Shown in pieces: positions 1 to 10,218 of a DNA stretch of 64,000 bases; positions within the stretch are counted from its first letter, which is position 1, and every line of letters begins with the position of its first letter. The translations under genes and the position numbers were made by a program. Source of the DNA: Allomyces macrogynus ATCC 38327 (Eukaryota > Blastocladiomycota > Blastocladiomycetes > Blastocladiales > Blastocladiaceae); assembly GCA_000151295.1 (NCBI GenBank), contig GG745328.1, forward strand, positions 1,360,150 to 1,424,149, written 5' to 3'. Below the pieces are notes generated by a model, which saw nothing but the letters and a program-made list of their open reading frames with translations, had not been told where the DNA came from and ran no database searches.

Positions 1-746
1 CCGAGACATGCCCAGTCCGGGTCAGCGTCGCCCGGACGGCCGAGCGTGCCGACGACGGGCGGGAGCAGTTGCGGCGGGAGATCGTAATGCGTGCCGACAT
101 CGGAGAGACTGCGCGCAAGGGTCGTTGACGAGGACAGCGGCGACGGCGTGTGCGTGGTGCCGATAAGCGGGGTGCCGGCGCGGTCGGCCGACGAGTCGCG
201 GCTGAGGGACCGGCGCGTCGCACGGCGCACCTGGCTCGACAACCGCTTGAACGCCTTGGACATGGCGGGGCGGCGCACGAGCGTGACGGTGCGAGTGGGC
301 GGCGGCGAGGGCGGCTCCGAGCCAAAGGGGGACGGCCCGGGCCCAAGGTCGAATGCGTTCGGAATTGCGTTGCGCGGGGGTAGGCGGGGCGGGAGAGCGT
401 CGGCGTCGGGTGCTGGGAGCGCGGTGGCACCGGCAGTAGAGGGGCGCAGCCGCGGTGGGTCGACGTGGTGCACGAGCGCCAGGATGTCTGCTGCACTTGG
501 ACTTGAACTCAATGGCGGCCGGTCTCTGGTGGTCAGGGACGGGCAGCCGCCTCTCGGCTCGGCGACGTCGATTTGCGCCGCGGGAGCCAAATCGAATGCG
601 GCGAGTCGCGCGCGGACAAGCGCGCGGGTGGCGGGTCGAGGCGGGCGGGTGCGTTGGTCGCGGCGGCGGTGTCGTGGCGTGTCGTGGCAGCGGACTTGGG
701 CGCGACGAAGACGAACTAGTCTCCGGCGATTTGCTCCCAAAAGCAT
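1..746 (-). CDS. Hypothetical low-complexity protein, C-terminus outside window
   Basis: An open frame runs on the minus strand from an ATG at 746 to the window edge without a stop. The N-terminal third is Arg-rich. The rest is Pro/Ser/Thr-rich, with stretches such as PPLSSSPSAADILALVHHVD and a basic segment MSKAFKRLSSQVRRATRRSL starting at 263. No domain was recognised. The true start could be 746 or the internal ATG at 263, and an intron could lie between, because the first part also reads as a Ser/Pro-rich peptide in another frame. It is divergent from the TIM14 gene, 146 bp away, so the two probably share a promoter. Function unknown. Confidence 0.4.
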   Translation of the reverse strand, partial: MLLGANRRRLVRLRRAQVRCHDTPRHRRRDQRTRPPRPATRALVRARLAAFDLAPAAQIDVAEPRGGCPSLTTRDRPPLSSSPSAADILALVHHVDPPRLRPSTAGATALPAPDADALPPRLPPRNAIPNAFDLGPGPSPFGSEPPSPPPTRTVTLVRRPAMSKAFKRLSSQVRRATRRSLSRDSSADRAGTPLIGTTHTPSPLSSSTTLARSLSDVGTHYDLPPQLLPPVVGTLGRPGDADPDWACL

Positions 747-892
747 CTGCTGCTTCGCTCGCCGCAGCACGTGCTGCTCCGCTTGCGCTCCACCGCGCAC
801 TCACCGCAGTCCCTGCCGACCAACAACACGACCAACCACCACATCTCGCACGACATCATTCGACCGAAGATCCTAACTTGCACCCATCCACC

Positions 893-1328
893 ATGGTGCG
901 CACCGCTCGCAACCCGCCGCACTGCACGTAATGCATCAACTGACCGCGATACCCCGCTCCAGGCGACCGCCTTCGTTGCCTCGCTCGGCCTCGCGACCTC
1001 GGCCATTGTCGCGCGCGGCGCCTACCGCGCCTACCAGCACCATGGCCCCGATTTCCTCAAGCACATGAAACAGTACATGGGCCCGCCCAAGACGGGTGTC
1101 GCTGGCACGCAGGGCGCCTTCCCGAAGGGCGGATTCGAGCCCAAAATGTCGCGCCGTGAAGCCGCGTTGATCCTCGGTCTGCGCGAACACAACATTCAAA
1201 TGTCGAAGCTCAAGGAACACCACCGCCGTATCATGCTACTCAACCACCCGGATCGCGGCGGGTCGCCCTACGTGGCGTCCAAGGTGAACGAAGCCAAGGA
1301 CGTGCTCGAGAAATTTGCGCAGCAGTAA
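893..1328 (+). CDS. PAM18: Mitochondrial import motor J-protein TIM14/PAM18
   Basis: J-domain co-chaperone of the TIM23 presequence translocase motor. In this family it stimulates mtHsp70 at the matrix face of the inner membrane. Model: ATG 893-895, a 67-nt intron (896-962, GTGCGC..CAG) directly after the start codon, then 963-1328, giving 122 aa. The N-terminus has a short membrane segment (ATAFVASLGLATSAIVARG). The conserved GGFEPKMSRREAALILGL block follows, then the J-domain with RRIMLLNHPDRGGSPY (HPD at about 96-98) and the family ending KVNEAKDVLEKF. Length and architecture match PAM18. The intron is inferred because splicing yields the usual MAT.. start and removes an implausible leader. 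Confidence 0.93.
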
Positions 1329-1711
1329 GAGCCGTTGTTGAAAGTGTTGCTCGTTGCTCGGCTCGCACTGTTGCCGCCGTGCCGTCGCGCAAAAGTGCGA
1401 GCTCGAGGTTGTTTCAACCGTTCTTTTGTTTTCCGTTTTCTTGCTTTTCCTGTGCTTCGTTTTCGATTCTGTTCCGTTCCCTTGTTTGGTTATTGCCGTT
1501 TCGGACGTGTGTGCGCCTCTCTGCCGTTCCCAACTCGACCTGTCGCCGTCAAGGTCGAGCCCTCCAAAAATGTACAGATATGTTCAAAGATGATTTTTGG
1601 CCATTTTCTCGTCTTGGTGCACGCTCAATTCTCCCCCTTCTGGGCACCCAGCTCTCCTCACGCGCGCACTACCTTCCCATCCTCTCAATCTCCAATCTCC
1701 AATCTCCATAT
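1329..1711. other. Convergent 3' intergenic region
   Basis: 383 bp between the 3' ends of TIM14 (plus) and the LEA2-like gene (minus). It has a T-rich stretch around 1415-1500, consistent with 3' UTR sequence. No gene seen. Confidence 0.6.
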
Positions 1712-3635
1712 CTACACGACAAGCAACTGCCCATCCAACAAATGCCGCGGCAAATCCACGGCTTTCGGCAACACAATAGCCTCGCACACGGGCACCGTCC
1801 TTGGCACCGCCAAGACCCCGTGCGCCGTATACGATCCATGTATCCACAGGTACCACCGCGTCCCATGGTGCGTTTGGTTCACGTACGCCGCCCACAGCGG
1901 TGCTCCCGTCGTGGCTTCGGGCCGCGTCCGCCCACGGACGTGCACGGCCACGTTCCCACCCGACGGGACGTGCAGGATCCGCGACGCCTCGGTCGCATGG
2001 TGCAAGTACAATGCGCCCAGGTCGCCGAGGTTCGACGGGTGCACGTACGGCGCGTGGTGGCACGGCGTGTTGCGCAGTGGTCGCCGCGCGCGGATGCCGT
2101 GTTCCGATGGTGGGGGTGGGGGTGGAGGTTCAGCGGCCGCGTCCGGGAACACCGGGTCGAGAATCGCGACGGCTTTCGGCACGCGCACGAGCGCAACCGA
2201 CAATGGCGCGCTTGGGGTCAAATCAATTGCGCCGAGCCGGTTCGGGTTTTGCGCCGTCAATTGCAGGACCAATTCCATGCCCATGGTCGAATTATCCGAT
2301 GCTCGTTCGAGCAACGAGACGGCGCGCACGTTTGCGCGCAGATCCGACACGGTATGCGTCGACGAGTAGACGACAAGAACGGCGAGAATAATCGCCGACG
2401 CGAGCGCTGCGAGAAGCAGTGCCAGCGCAAGTAGCCGGCCGGTGGTCAGCGGGACGGGACGGCCATTGGTCCAGGGGTGCATTGGGTCCATCGGGGATGA
2501 CGAGGAGGACGAGGACGACGTGAACGGGCTGAACCGGTCGCCCATGTACGGGTCGAGCGATCCGTACGACCGCGGCGAGGCGGCTGACTTGACGATGTAC
2601 GCGCGGGGCTCTTTCCCGCGCTTGCGTGACGGAAGCAGCTGGTCGGTCTCGCGGCTTCGTGAGTTCGCACCGTCGTCGGGACTCGACATGGCATCGGCTC
2701 TTTCGGGTGGACTCGACGCGTCGAGCGACGGGGAAGACGGTTGGGCCATCGAATCGGCGTCTTGCCGTGACCGGTCAAACATGCGCGTGAGAAACGACGT
2801 GCGCTCGCCTGAACTTTCAGATGCAGAACCACGACCCGGTCTTGTTCGACCCTGTTCATAATGCGCGCGCTCGCGGTCTTGCACGTATCGTGCCGACGAC
2901 GCTGACGCCGACGATGCCGACGACGGCAAGACGGGCGGGACCGCCGTCCAAAACACTTGTTGCGGGAGCGCCGACGACGAGTGCGATCGGTGCAGTTCGG
3001 ACGTGGGTGCGCGTGCAGTCTGGCGGTGCCCCGCGCGCGACGGGGCTCGCGGTAAAGGCAGCGTCGGCTCGGTCAATTGGGTGGAGAGTGATGCGCCGAT
3101 GCGCGGGAAGTCTTCGATCCACGGTGCACTCACCCAGCTCGATAAACGGCTCGACGAGGCCTTGTAGCTCGAGTTTGCGGTGCCGCCGCGGTAGTGGCCT
3201 ACGATTGAGCACACTGATGAGCTTTATGACGGCCTCAAAAAAAATATAAAAGGCTCAATAATCCGTACCATCATAAAATGAGCTCTGGCGCGAACTTGAT
3301 GCCGAGGACCGGTTTGCCGTCGGTTGGCCGAGCGGAGCGGATGACGCGAACAACGCGCTTGGCGTCAATGGAAGCTGCGAGCCGGGCCGCAACACACGGA
3401 TGAAGTCAGCGTATGACAGAAGGAAAAATCAAGCGCGCACTGCCTTTGCCGTTGAAAAAAATCGTACAATAGGCTGGCCATCAAAAGCACCAGAGGCAGG
3501 AAGAGGTGTCGACGGCCGCGATGGCCGACTTGTTGGCGCTGGCATGGTCAAAGAGAGAGCATGACCGGCCGTCTGCGCGTTAGAGGAAGCAGAAGGAGCC
3601 GGAACCGGCGTGGATATTCGACGGGTAGGTTCCAT
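1712..3635 (-). CDS. Single-pass membrane protein with LEA2/WHy-like luminal domain (Vac7/Tag1-like)
   Basis: Three exons: 3635-3441, 3374-3269 and 3198-1712 (595 aa). Splicing is inferred because both introns join open, compositionally similar frames in phase and no ATG starts the last exon. Residues 1 to about 350 are Ser/Pro-rich, probably cytosolic, and carry an acidic dileucine-type sorting motif (ETDQLLP). One strong membrane segment follows at about 353-376 (LALALLLAALASAIILAVLV). After it comes a beta-rich region with the NPN signature of LEA2/WHy domains (ELVLQLTAQNPNRLGAIDL), then Pro-rich and globular segments to the stop. Known fungal proteins of this layout are the vacuolar proteins Vac7 and Tag1. 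Assignment to that group is inference. Confidence 0.7.
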
Positions 3636-4139
3636 TTGCGCTTGGAAAACTCGGATCAAGTACTTGGCCGATGCACAAAGGTCGGGTCGGCGTGCAGACG
3701 AGCAGGTCTGCAATTCATTCAGCTGTGGGTTGTCGCGCCAGCAAGGCGAGTGCGTGCAGTCGGGCTAGCGTCGCCCCAAGTAGGGCGGCGTCGGCGTCGT
3801 GGATTGAGAGGAAGGAGTCAGGGACATTTAAATCGAAGAATGGGTTGAGAGAAGCTGAGCTGTCGACAAGCGAACACGCCATCACGACAAAAGCAAAACG
3901 GGAGAAAGAACGGTGCGCAAAAGGTCCACGTGTCCGCGAAGCACCGAAGCGTCGCATGTCTATGACAAAGAAGCTGAAACGGCCTGGACACTGCCTGTGC
4001 ACCCGATCCTTTTGCTCGCCATCTTCCACACCGCTCCGTCAGGCTGGCCGTTCCCTGGCCGATTTGACCAGCAACCCGTGCAGCATCCGACAGCGCGGCT
4101 CTTCTCCACCTCACGCGACAGCATCAGCACCCCGTCACG
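3636..4139. promoter_or_regulatory. Shared divergent promoter region
   Basis: 504 bp between the start of the LEA2-like gene (minus) and the Nudix gene (plus). No ORF here reads like protein. No TATA box was recognised. Confidence 0.5.
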
Positions 4140-5386
4140 ATGCCCCAAGGCCACCACGAACCCGGCAACGGCACTGCCACCATGACCGACGCGCCGACCG
4201 GCTTCAAGTACCGTCTCGTCGACTTGATCCGGCAATGCAACAACGTCCCCGCGTCGATCTCGTCGTGGATCGCCGAAAAGAACGCTGCGATTCTGGCCGC
4301 AGCTGTGCCAGGCACCAACCCGCCCATGTTTGCGTTCTGGCAAATTGACGGTGTGCGCATCGGCCTGCTGACGCCGAATGTCGCCGCGCTCGTTGCCGAG
4401 GAGCGTAACTACTTTGATCACCCGAAACCGGACGTGTTTGAGCTGCGCGTCCCAGAAAATGCCGAGGACGTGGTCGCGGCACGGTCGGCGTGGATTGCGG
4501 AAATGGTTGCGCGGTGGCGCGCAGAGGACCGGTTCCCGGCACTGCACGGCTGGAGGAACGAGCTGTATTCTGTGTACGGCAAGGACGGGACCGTTGCACT
4601 GGCGGTCGAGCGTGCCGCGTCGGGGTTGCTTGGTCTCCGGACGTGCGTGTGATAGTTTTGGATACGGCCGTGTACGTTTTCTGGTCACTGACGCTGGACT
4701 AATCGCAACAGATACGGGTGTCACTTGACGGGCTACACGCTGCCCAAGGGCGCGTCGCACCCGCACAAGGACCTCAAGTTGTGGATCGCGCGGCGGTCGC
4801 TGACCAAGCCCACGTTCCCGGGCCTGCTCGACAATATGGCTGCCGGCGGATTGACGCACGGCCAGAACCCGGTCGAGTGCATTGTGCGCGAGTGCGAGGA
4901 GGAGGCGTCGATCCCGATTGAAATTGCGCAGGCGCGCGTGGTCCCCGCGGGCCTCGTCTCGTACTGCATGCGGCAAGACCATTTGCTGTCGCTTGGCGGG
5001 TGCATTGGTGCTGAGACCCAATTTGTCTTTGACTTGCTGCTCGACGAAGACTTTGTGCCAGCCATCAATGATGGTGAGGTGCACGGGTTCACGCTCATGC
5101 GTGTCGACGAGGTGGTGGCCGCGATGCGCCGCGGCGAGTTCAAGCCAAATTGCGCTGTTGGTGCGTTGTGTTGCTCGAGGTTGGAGTTGCCTGATCCTGA
5201 TACTAACGATGCTGTTGGTACCTTCACTCTGCAGTCACGATCGACTTTCTCGTGCGCCACGGGTACATCACGCCCGACACAGAGCCGGACTACGTCGAGA
5301 TCGTGCACGGCTCGCACCGGCCGCTCGAGTGGGAGTTTCCGGGGCCCAGCTCATATGCACACACGCTCTCCAAGGGATCGCAGTGA
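4140..5386 (+). CDS. Nudix hydrolase of the DUF4743/TPK-related family
   Basis: Exons 4140-4642, 4712-5160 and 5235-5386 (367 aa; the ATG at 4182 is an equally good start). The DUF4743-type N-terminal domain (residues about 15-170) precedes the Nudix domain. The Nudix part has GYTLPKG, LKLWIARRS, PGLLDNMAAGG and a catalytic box with RECEEEASIP, and ends FKPNCAVVTIDFLVRHGYI, as in fungal and plant Nudix proteins annotated as thiamine-pyrophosphokinase-related. Plant and yeast relatives hydrolyse damaged thiamine diphosphate derivatives; that substrate is family knowledge, not shown here. Introns have GTGCGT donors and CAG acceptors and restore all conserved blocks. The 3' end faces the MAT2B gene 78 bp away. 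Confidence 0.88.
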
Positions 5387-5464
5387 CCGACGACGATACC
5401 AAACTCTTCCAGAATACATTCCAGATTGACTTCTACCCTACTGCTCCGTGCTTCGCCGCAAGAA

Positions 5465-6810
5465 TCATAGGTTGGCTGCCCACCAGCCGCGGAACGACCG
5501 CGCCGTCACGTCGATGCCCATGTCGCGCAACCGCTTGGTCGAGAGCTTGACGTGCTTGGGCCGCGTCACGTCTGTCGATGGCGTCGTGATGCGCTCAATG
5601 TGGTCGAGCGTCATCCCAAGCAGCTCGACAAACAGGGCTATCAATCCGCACGTCGTCAGAAGAGCGCATAATTCACCTTGTTTCCCCCCCCCCCCCCCTC
5701 TCCCCCCCCTCCCCAACCGAGCACACGTACCGGTCATGTCATACTTGGTCCACTGTTCCTCGGCCGAGTAATGGAAGATCCCGTGCATCAACTCGCCCTT
5801 GACCGTCGCGCGCAGCGTCAAGTCAGCCAAGACGCGCGCCACGTCGCCCACATGCGTCGGGTACCGCGGCATCACGTCGTCAACGGCCTGCGGGCGCTCG
5901 GCCGAGGCGTTGCGAGCCACGTCCATGAGAATGTTGACGGCCGACTCCTTGTTTCCAACGGTGGGGGAGACTTCGCCGTAGAGCACGGGCACGCGCATGA
6001 TCGCGTACTTGGCGTTCGGACCCGCTGCGGTCATGACTTCGGTGACCGCGATCTCGCCTGGTGTTAATCAAACGGTGTCAGTTTGCTTGGTGACCTGGTT
6101 CAGGGAGTGGGTCGACACGAACCGGCACGTTTCGACTGGCCGTACCCGTTGAGCGGGTTCGGCACATCCTCGACATCGTAGGCGCTCGGCTTGAGGCCGT
6201 CGAAGACGTAGTCGGTGGAGATGTAGACGAGGAAGATGCCGCGCGCGGCACAGATCTCGGCCAAGAGCCGCGTCGAGTCGACGTTGAGCTTGGTGGTCGC
6301 GTCCTTGTCCTTTTCGGCCACCTCAGGGCGGCGCTCGGCCGCGCAGTGGATTACGGCTAGATTGGCGGCGGAAACGCGGTGGTGGTGAGGCACGCGAACA
6401 CCTCTTCGAATCAACAGGCGATCGATATGTGCCTTGAGGGGCGACTTGATCAAACGCGTCCACAACGCTCTTCTTGCTCGTCAGGTCCACCTACGGTCGG
6501 TGCAACGCTGCCATGAGATCCAAGCTTGAACCAAACGCGAATCGGGCGCCTTTCGCGCCAGCTTGCCGCACCTTGACAAGGGGCGGCTCTGCGCGCGAAA
6601 AGGCTGCGCCCACAGCTATCGAGGAAGATCGTGGCAAGTCAGCCCACTTGGTCCATTTGATCGGTAGATTTTGGTGCTGGCGGCATGATCCGTGCCACGA
6701 AAAGTGCCGCTGCGCTCGGGGTCCTGGAACGCGAGCATCACGGCGCGGCCGAGGAGGCCGCTGGCGCCGGTGACCAGGACCTTGACGCGGGTATCGGTTG
6801 CGAGAGACAT
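5465..6810 (-). CDS. Methionine adenosyltransferase regulatory subunit beta-like (MAT2B/RmlD family)
   Basis: Six exons: 6810-6699, 6588-6572 (17 nt), 6490-6433, 6356-6123, 6057-5731 and 5637-5465 (306 aa). It is an NAD(P)-binding short-chain dehydrogenase/RmlD fold. Seen are the N-terminal Rossmann motif VLVTGASGLLGRA, AVIHCAAERRPE, YISTDYVFDG, NPLNGYGQSKRAGE and MRVPVLYGE. These fit MAT2B, which in animals regulates S-adenosylmethionine synthesis, better than bacterial dTDP-rhamnose synthases. The third intron (6432-6357) appears to use a GC donor (CAAG/GCACAT). The fifth contains a 15-C run. The first two junctions, around the 17-nt exon, are the least certain. It is divergent from MCM7. 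Confidence 0.85.
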
Positions 6811-7379
6811 GGTGTTGGATCGGTGCTACCAGTCGGTGTTGCTTGAGGGGAGAAAGGGATCGGGGACGGTTGAACTCGACGCTGACAGAGATCTGAGCCG
6901 GTTTTGTTGTCGCGACGCGTTTCTGGTCGCTGCGGTCTCGCGATTGGCGTCGTGCGGTGGGTAGGGAGACACTGTTTCCCAGGTCCACCTGAGGGCACCT
7001 GTCGACTCCCACCGCAGCACCTGTCGACTCCCACCGCAGCATCTCGTCGTCTTCACCGCACACCAGCGGCACTTGCCTTGAAGGGTCTGGTGCCTTGCCT
7101 TGGGCCTTGGACGGCAAGGGGCAGCGAAGCAAAATGGCCATGTTGCTCAGAATCATCCGAAGAAAACGTCCCCACAGCCAAGGAACAGGTCGAACCGTGC
7201 ACGACAACTTGCTGCACTCGTCTCCGAGCATAACCGTGCACAATTCACGGTTCTTTGCTGCGGAATTGCTCCAAACTCCCAAGTCCAGCGATTTCCTAAC
7301 AACCCGCACTCGCCGTTGCGCGCTCCCAACCACTCGCCCGACCATCCCTCCCGCCCGAATTTGCACCTGATTAAACACC
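6811..7379. promoter_or_regulatory. Divergent MAT2B/MCM7 promoter region
   Basis: 569 bp between two oppositely oriented starts. It contains a perfect 22-bp tandem duplication (listed separately). No convincing ORF was seen. Confidence 0.5.
6997..7040. repeat. 22-bp perfect tandem duplication
   Basis: The unit acctgtcgactcccaccgca+gc occurs at 6997-7018 and again at 7019-7040, in the MAT2B/MCM7 intergenic region. Each unit contains a GTCGAC palindrome. Confidence 0.95.
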
Positions 7380-9979
7380 ATGGCCGATGTGGCAGCCATC
7401 TTCAACATCAATTTCGACAAGGAAAAGGGTCCTTGTCCTTCTCCACCACTTGGCGACCCCGTACCTTCAATGCGTGCCGTGCGAACCGACCCTGACCAGC
7501 TTTCAACCATTATTTTGCTGTTATAGAGCAAATCGAGACGTTCCTGAAAAACTATGCCGAGGAGGTCGTTGATGCCAAGTCGTCGCGCGCTCGTCGCGCA
7601 CCACGTTCCGCAAGCAAGCTGAGGATGAAGTACGTCGAGGCCATGGTGCGTAATCTCACACTGAAATTGGTGGTCGTCGTTTCTCATGTTCTCACGCGAC
7701 GAGTGCAATCTTAGCAAGCGATTGCCAACCGCCAGAGTGACTCGCTGTGGGTCGACCTTGACGACGTCGCCAAGCAGGACGAGGACCTGGCGCTGCGCAT
7801 CGTGCAAAACACCAAGCGGTACATGGACCTGTTTTGCCAAGTTGTCGACAAGAACTTGCCCGAGGCCACGGTACCGGTACGGTCGCTGCTCTTCGCTCTT
7901 TACCCACCCAAGGTGACGACGTCGTCGGATCCCGAATGCTGATGACATGTCCTTGCTTCTCCACCAGCTCTCGGACCGCGACAGCGTCATTGACGTGATC
8001 ATCCAGCAGCGGCTGCAATTCGAGGCGCAAGCCGCCGACGAGGGCGCTCCAGACGCGCAGTTCCCGCCGGCGCTCAAACGGCGGTACTCGCTCTACTTTG
8101 CCCCGCGCACTAAGGCGCCCGTGCACGCCGTGCGGCACATCAAGGCGCAGCACATTGGCCAGCTGGTTTCACTGCGCGGCATCATCACGCGCGTCTCGGA
8201 CGTGAAGCCCTTGCTCTCCGTCTGCACCTACTCGTGCGACGAGTGCGGCCACGAGATCTTCCAAGAGGTCAAGGCGCGCACGCTGACGCCGCTCAACGAA
8301 TGCAAGTCGCCAATTTGCCAGCGCAACAAGTCGCGCGGGAAATTGCACATGCAGACGCGCGCGTGCAAATTTTTGCGGTTCCAGGAGGCGCGCATCCAGG
8401 AATTGGCCGACCAGGTGCCGATGGGCCATATTCCGCGCGCCATGACCGTGCACTTGTACGAGGGCATCACGCGCAACATGAACACGGGCGATATCGTAAC
8501 GCTCACGGGCGTGTTTTTGCCGACGCCCTACACGGGGTACAAGGCCGTGCGCGCCGGATTGCTGGCCGATACTTACCTCGAGGCGACGCACGTCAAGCTC
8601 GCCAAGCAGTCGTACGACGCCATGGCCCAGGCCGCGCGCGAGAACCCGTCCAAGGACTTGCTCGAGACGGTTCGTGAGCGACTGGCCGGGCAGAACGTCT
8701 ATGAGACGCTGGCCAACTCGATTTGCCCGGAGATTTACGGTATGGAGGATGTGAAGAAGGCGCTGTTGCTGCTCTTGGTCGGCGGTGTGACCAAGGAGGT
8801 CGGCGACGGGATGAAGATCCGCGGTGATATCAATGTCCTGCTCATGGGTGACCCGGGTGTTGCCAAGTCGCAGCTACTCAAGTGGATTTCCAAGGCCGCG
8901 CCGCGTGGGGTCTACACGACGGGCAAGGGGAGTTCCGGGGTCGGCTTGACGGCGGCGGTCATGAAGGATTCGGTCACGGGCGAAATGGTGCTCGAGGGTG
9001 GTGCGCTCGTGCTGGCCGACAACGTAAGCGTCTCTCTTCCATCTCTCGTTCTTTGAGCTGGAACTGACCTGACTCTGTCTCCACCACCCAGGGCGTCTGC
9101 TGTATCGATGAATTCGACAAGATGGAGGACGGCGACAAGACGGCGATTCACGAAGTCATGGAACAGCAAACCATTTCCATTTCCAAGGCCGGGATCGTGA
9201 CGACGCTCAACGCGCGCGCCTCGATTCTCGCTGCGGCCAACCCGATCTACGGCCGGTATAACACGGCGCTCTCGCCCAACCAAAATATCAACCTGCCCGC
9301 CGCTTTGCTCTCGCGTTTCGACATTGTCTTCCTGCTGCTCGACACGCCCAACATGGACCTCGACACCAAGCTCGCGCAGCACGTCACGCACGTGCACATG
9401 ACCAACCGCGCGCCCGAACCGGCTGCACAGACGACGCTCCTCCGCGAAGATGAAATGCGCGCCTACATAGCCCAGGCGCGGCAGTTCCGGCCCATCGTGC
9501 CTGCTGACGTGGCCGCGTACGTGGCGTCGATCTACGTCGGAATTCGCCGCGACGAGGCCGCGGGGCCCGCAGATTACGGGTACACGACGGCCCGTGTGCT
9601 CGTCTCGATTCTGCGTATGGCGCAGGCGCTCGCCCGGCTGCGGTTCGCCGATACGGTTTCGCGTGGCGACGTCGACGAGAGTGTGCGGCTCATGTCCGTG
9701 TCCAAGGCGTCACTCGCTGAACGCGAGGCGACGGGGGCGGGCGCGCGCCGTCGTGAGCACCATGTCACGCGCATTTTCCGGTTGCTCAAGGAAATGGCGG
9801 CGGACGCTGAGGGGAGCGACGACGAGGCGGGCGGCGAAGTGTCGATGGTGGAGCTCAAGGAACGCGTGATTGCCAAGGGGATGACTGAGACGCAGCTCGA
9901 ACAGATGTTGACCGAGTACTCGGACCTCGGTGTCGTGTTTGTCACGGCGGATCGGTCCAAGGTGCGGTGGGTGCAATGA
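7380..9979 (+). CDS. MCM7: MCM7, subunit of the replicative MCM2-7 helicase
   Basis: Exons 7380-7428, 7527-7645, 7715-7876, 7968-9023 and 9092-9979 (757 aa). AAA+ subunit of the nuclear replicative helicase. The N-terminal domain has a zinc-binding cluster (CDECGHE.. with CKSPICQ near residues 200-228) and the family block [10 protein letters not shown]. The AAA+ core has [21 protein letters not shown] (Walker A near 404), [24 protein letters not shown] (Walker B, 467-473), [16 protein letters not shown] and the arginine finger LLSRFD near 536. The C-terminus carries a winged-helix-like segment. MCM7 rather than another MCM is indicated by the [12 protein letters not shown] and GRYN block and the N-terminal LWVDLDDVA. 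All introns have GT/AG ends and keep frame. Confidence 0.96.
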
Positions 9980-10218
9980 GTGGGGCGCGTTTGTGTGTGT
10001 TTTGGAGCGTTTAGCAGCTTCTTTCTCTCTCGCTTTTGCAAATCCAAGCATTCTTTTACCTGGCGACGTGTCTCTTCTTTGAGGATCGAGTTGAGAGAGA
10101 GACCGGGAACCAAGTGACACAATGAATTAATCGACAGAAACACCGGCCAAGTTCTTCACATCGTTGACAGGAACCTCCACGGCGACATCGCGATTTACGG
10201 CGTAGGCGGTCGCGCGAT

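Noticed and set aside
1335..2434. Two long plus-strand frames antisense to the LEA2-like gene
   Set aside because: No motifs; they disappear as independent genes once the membrane protein is accepted.
6491..8077. Long minus-strand open frame (over 500 codons) across the MAT2B/MCM7 region
   Set aside because: It overlaps MCM7 and MAT2B exons on the opposite strand and shows no domain; an effect of high GC.
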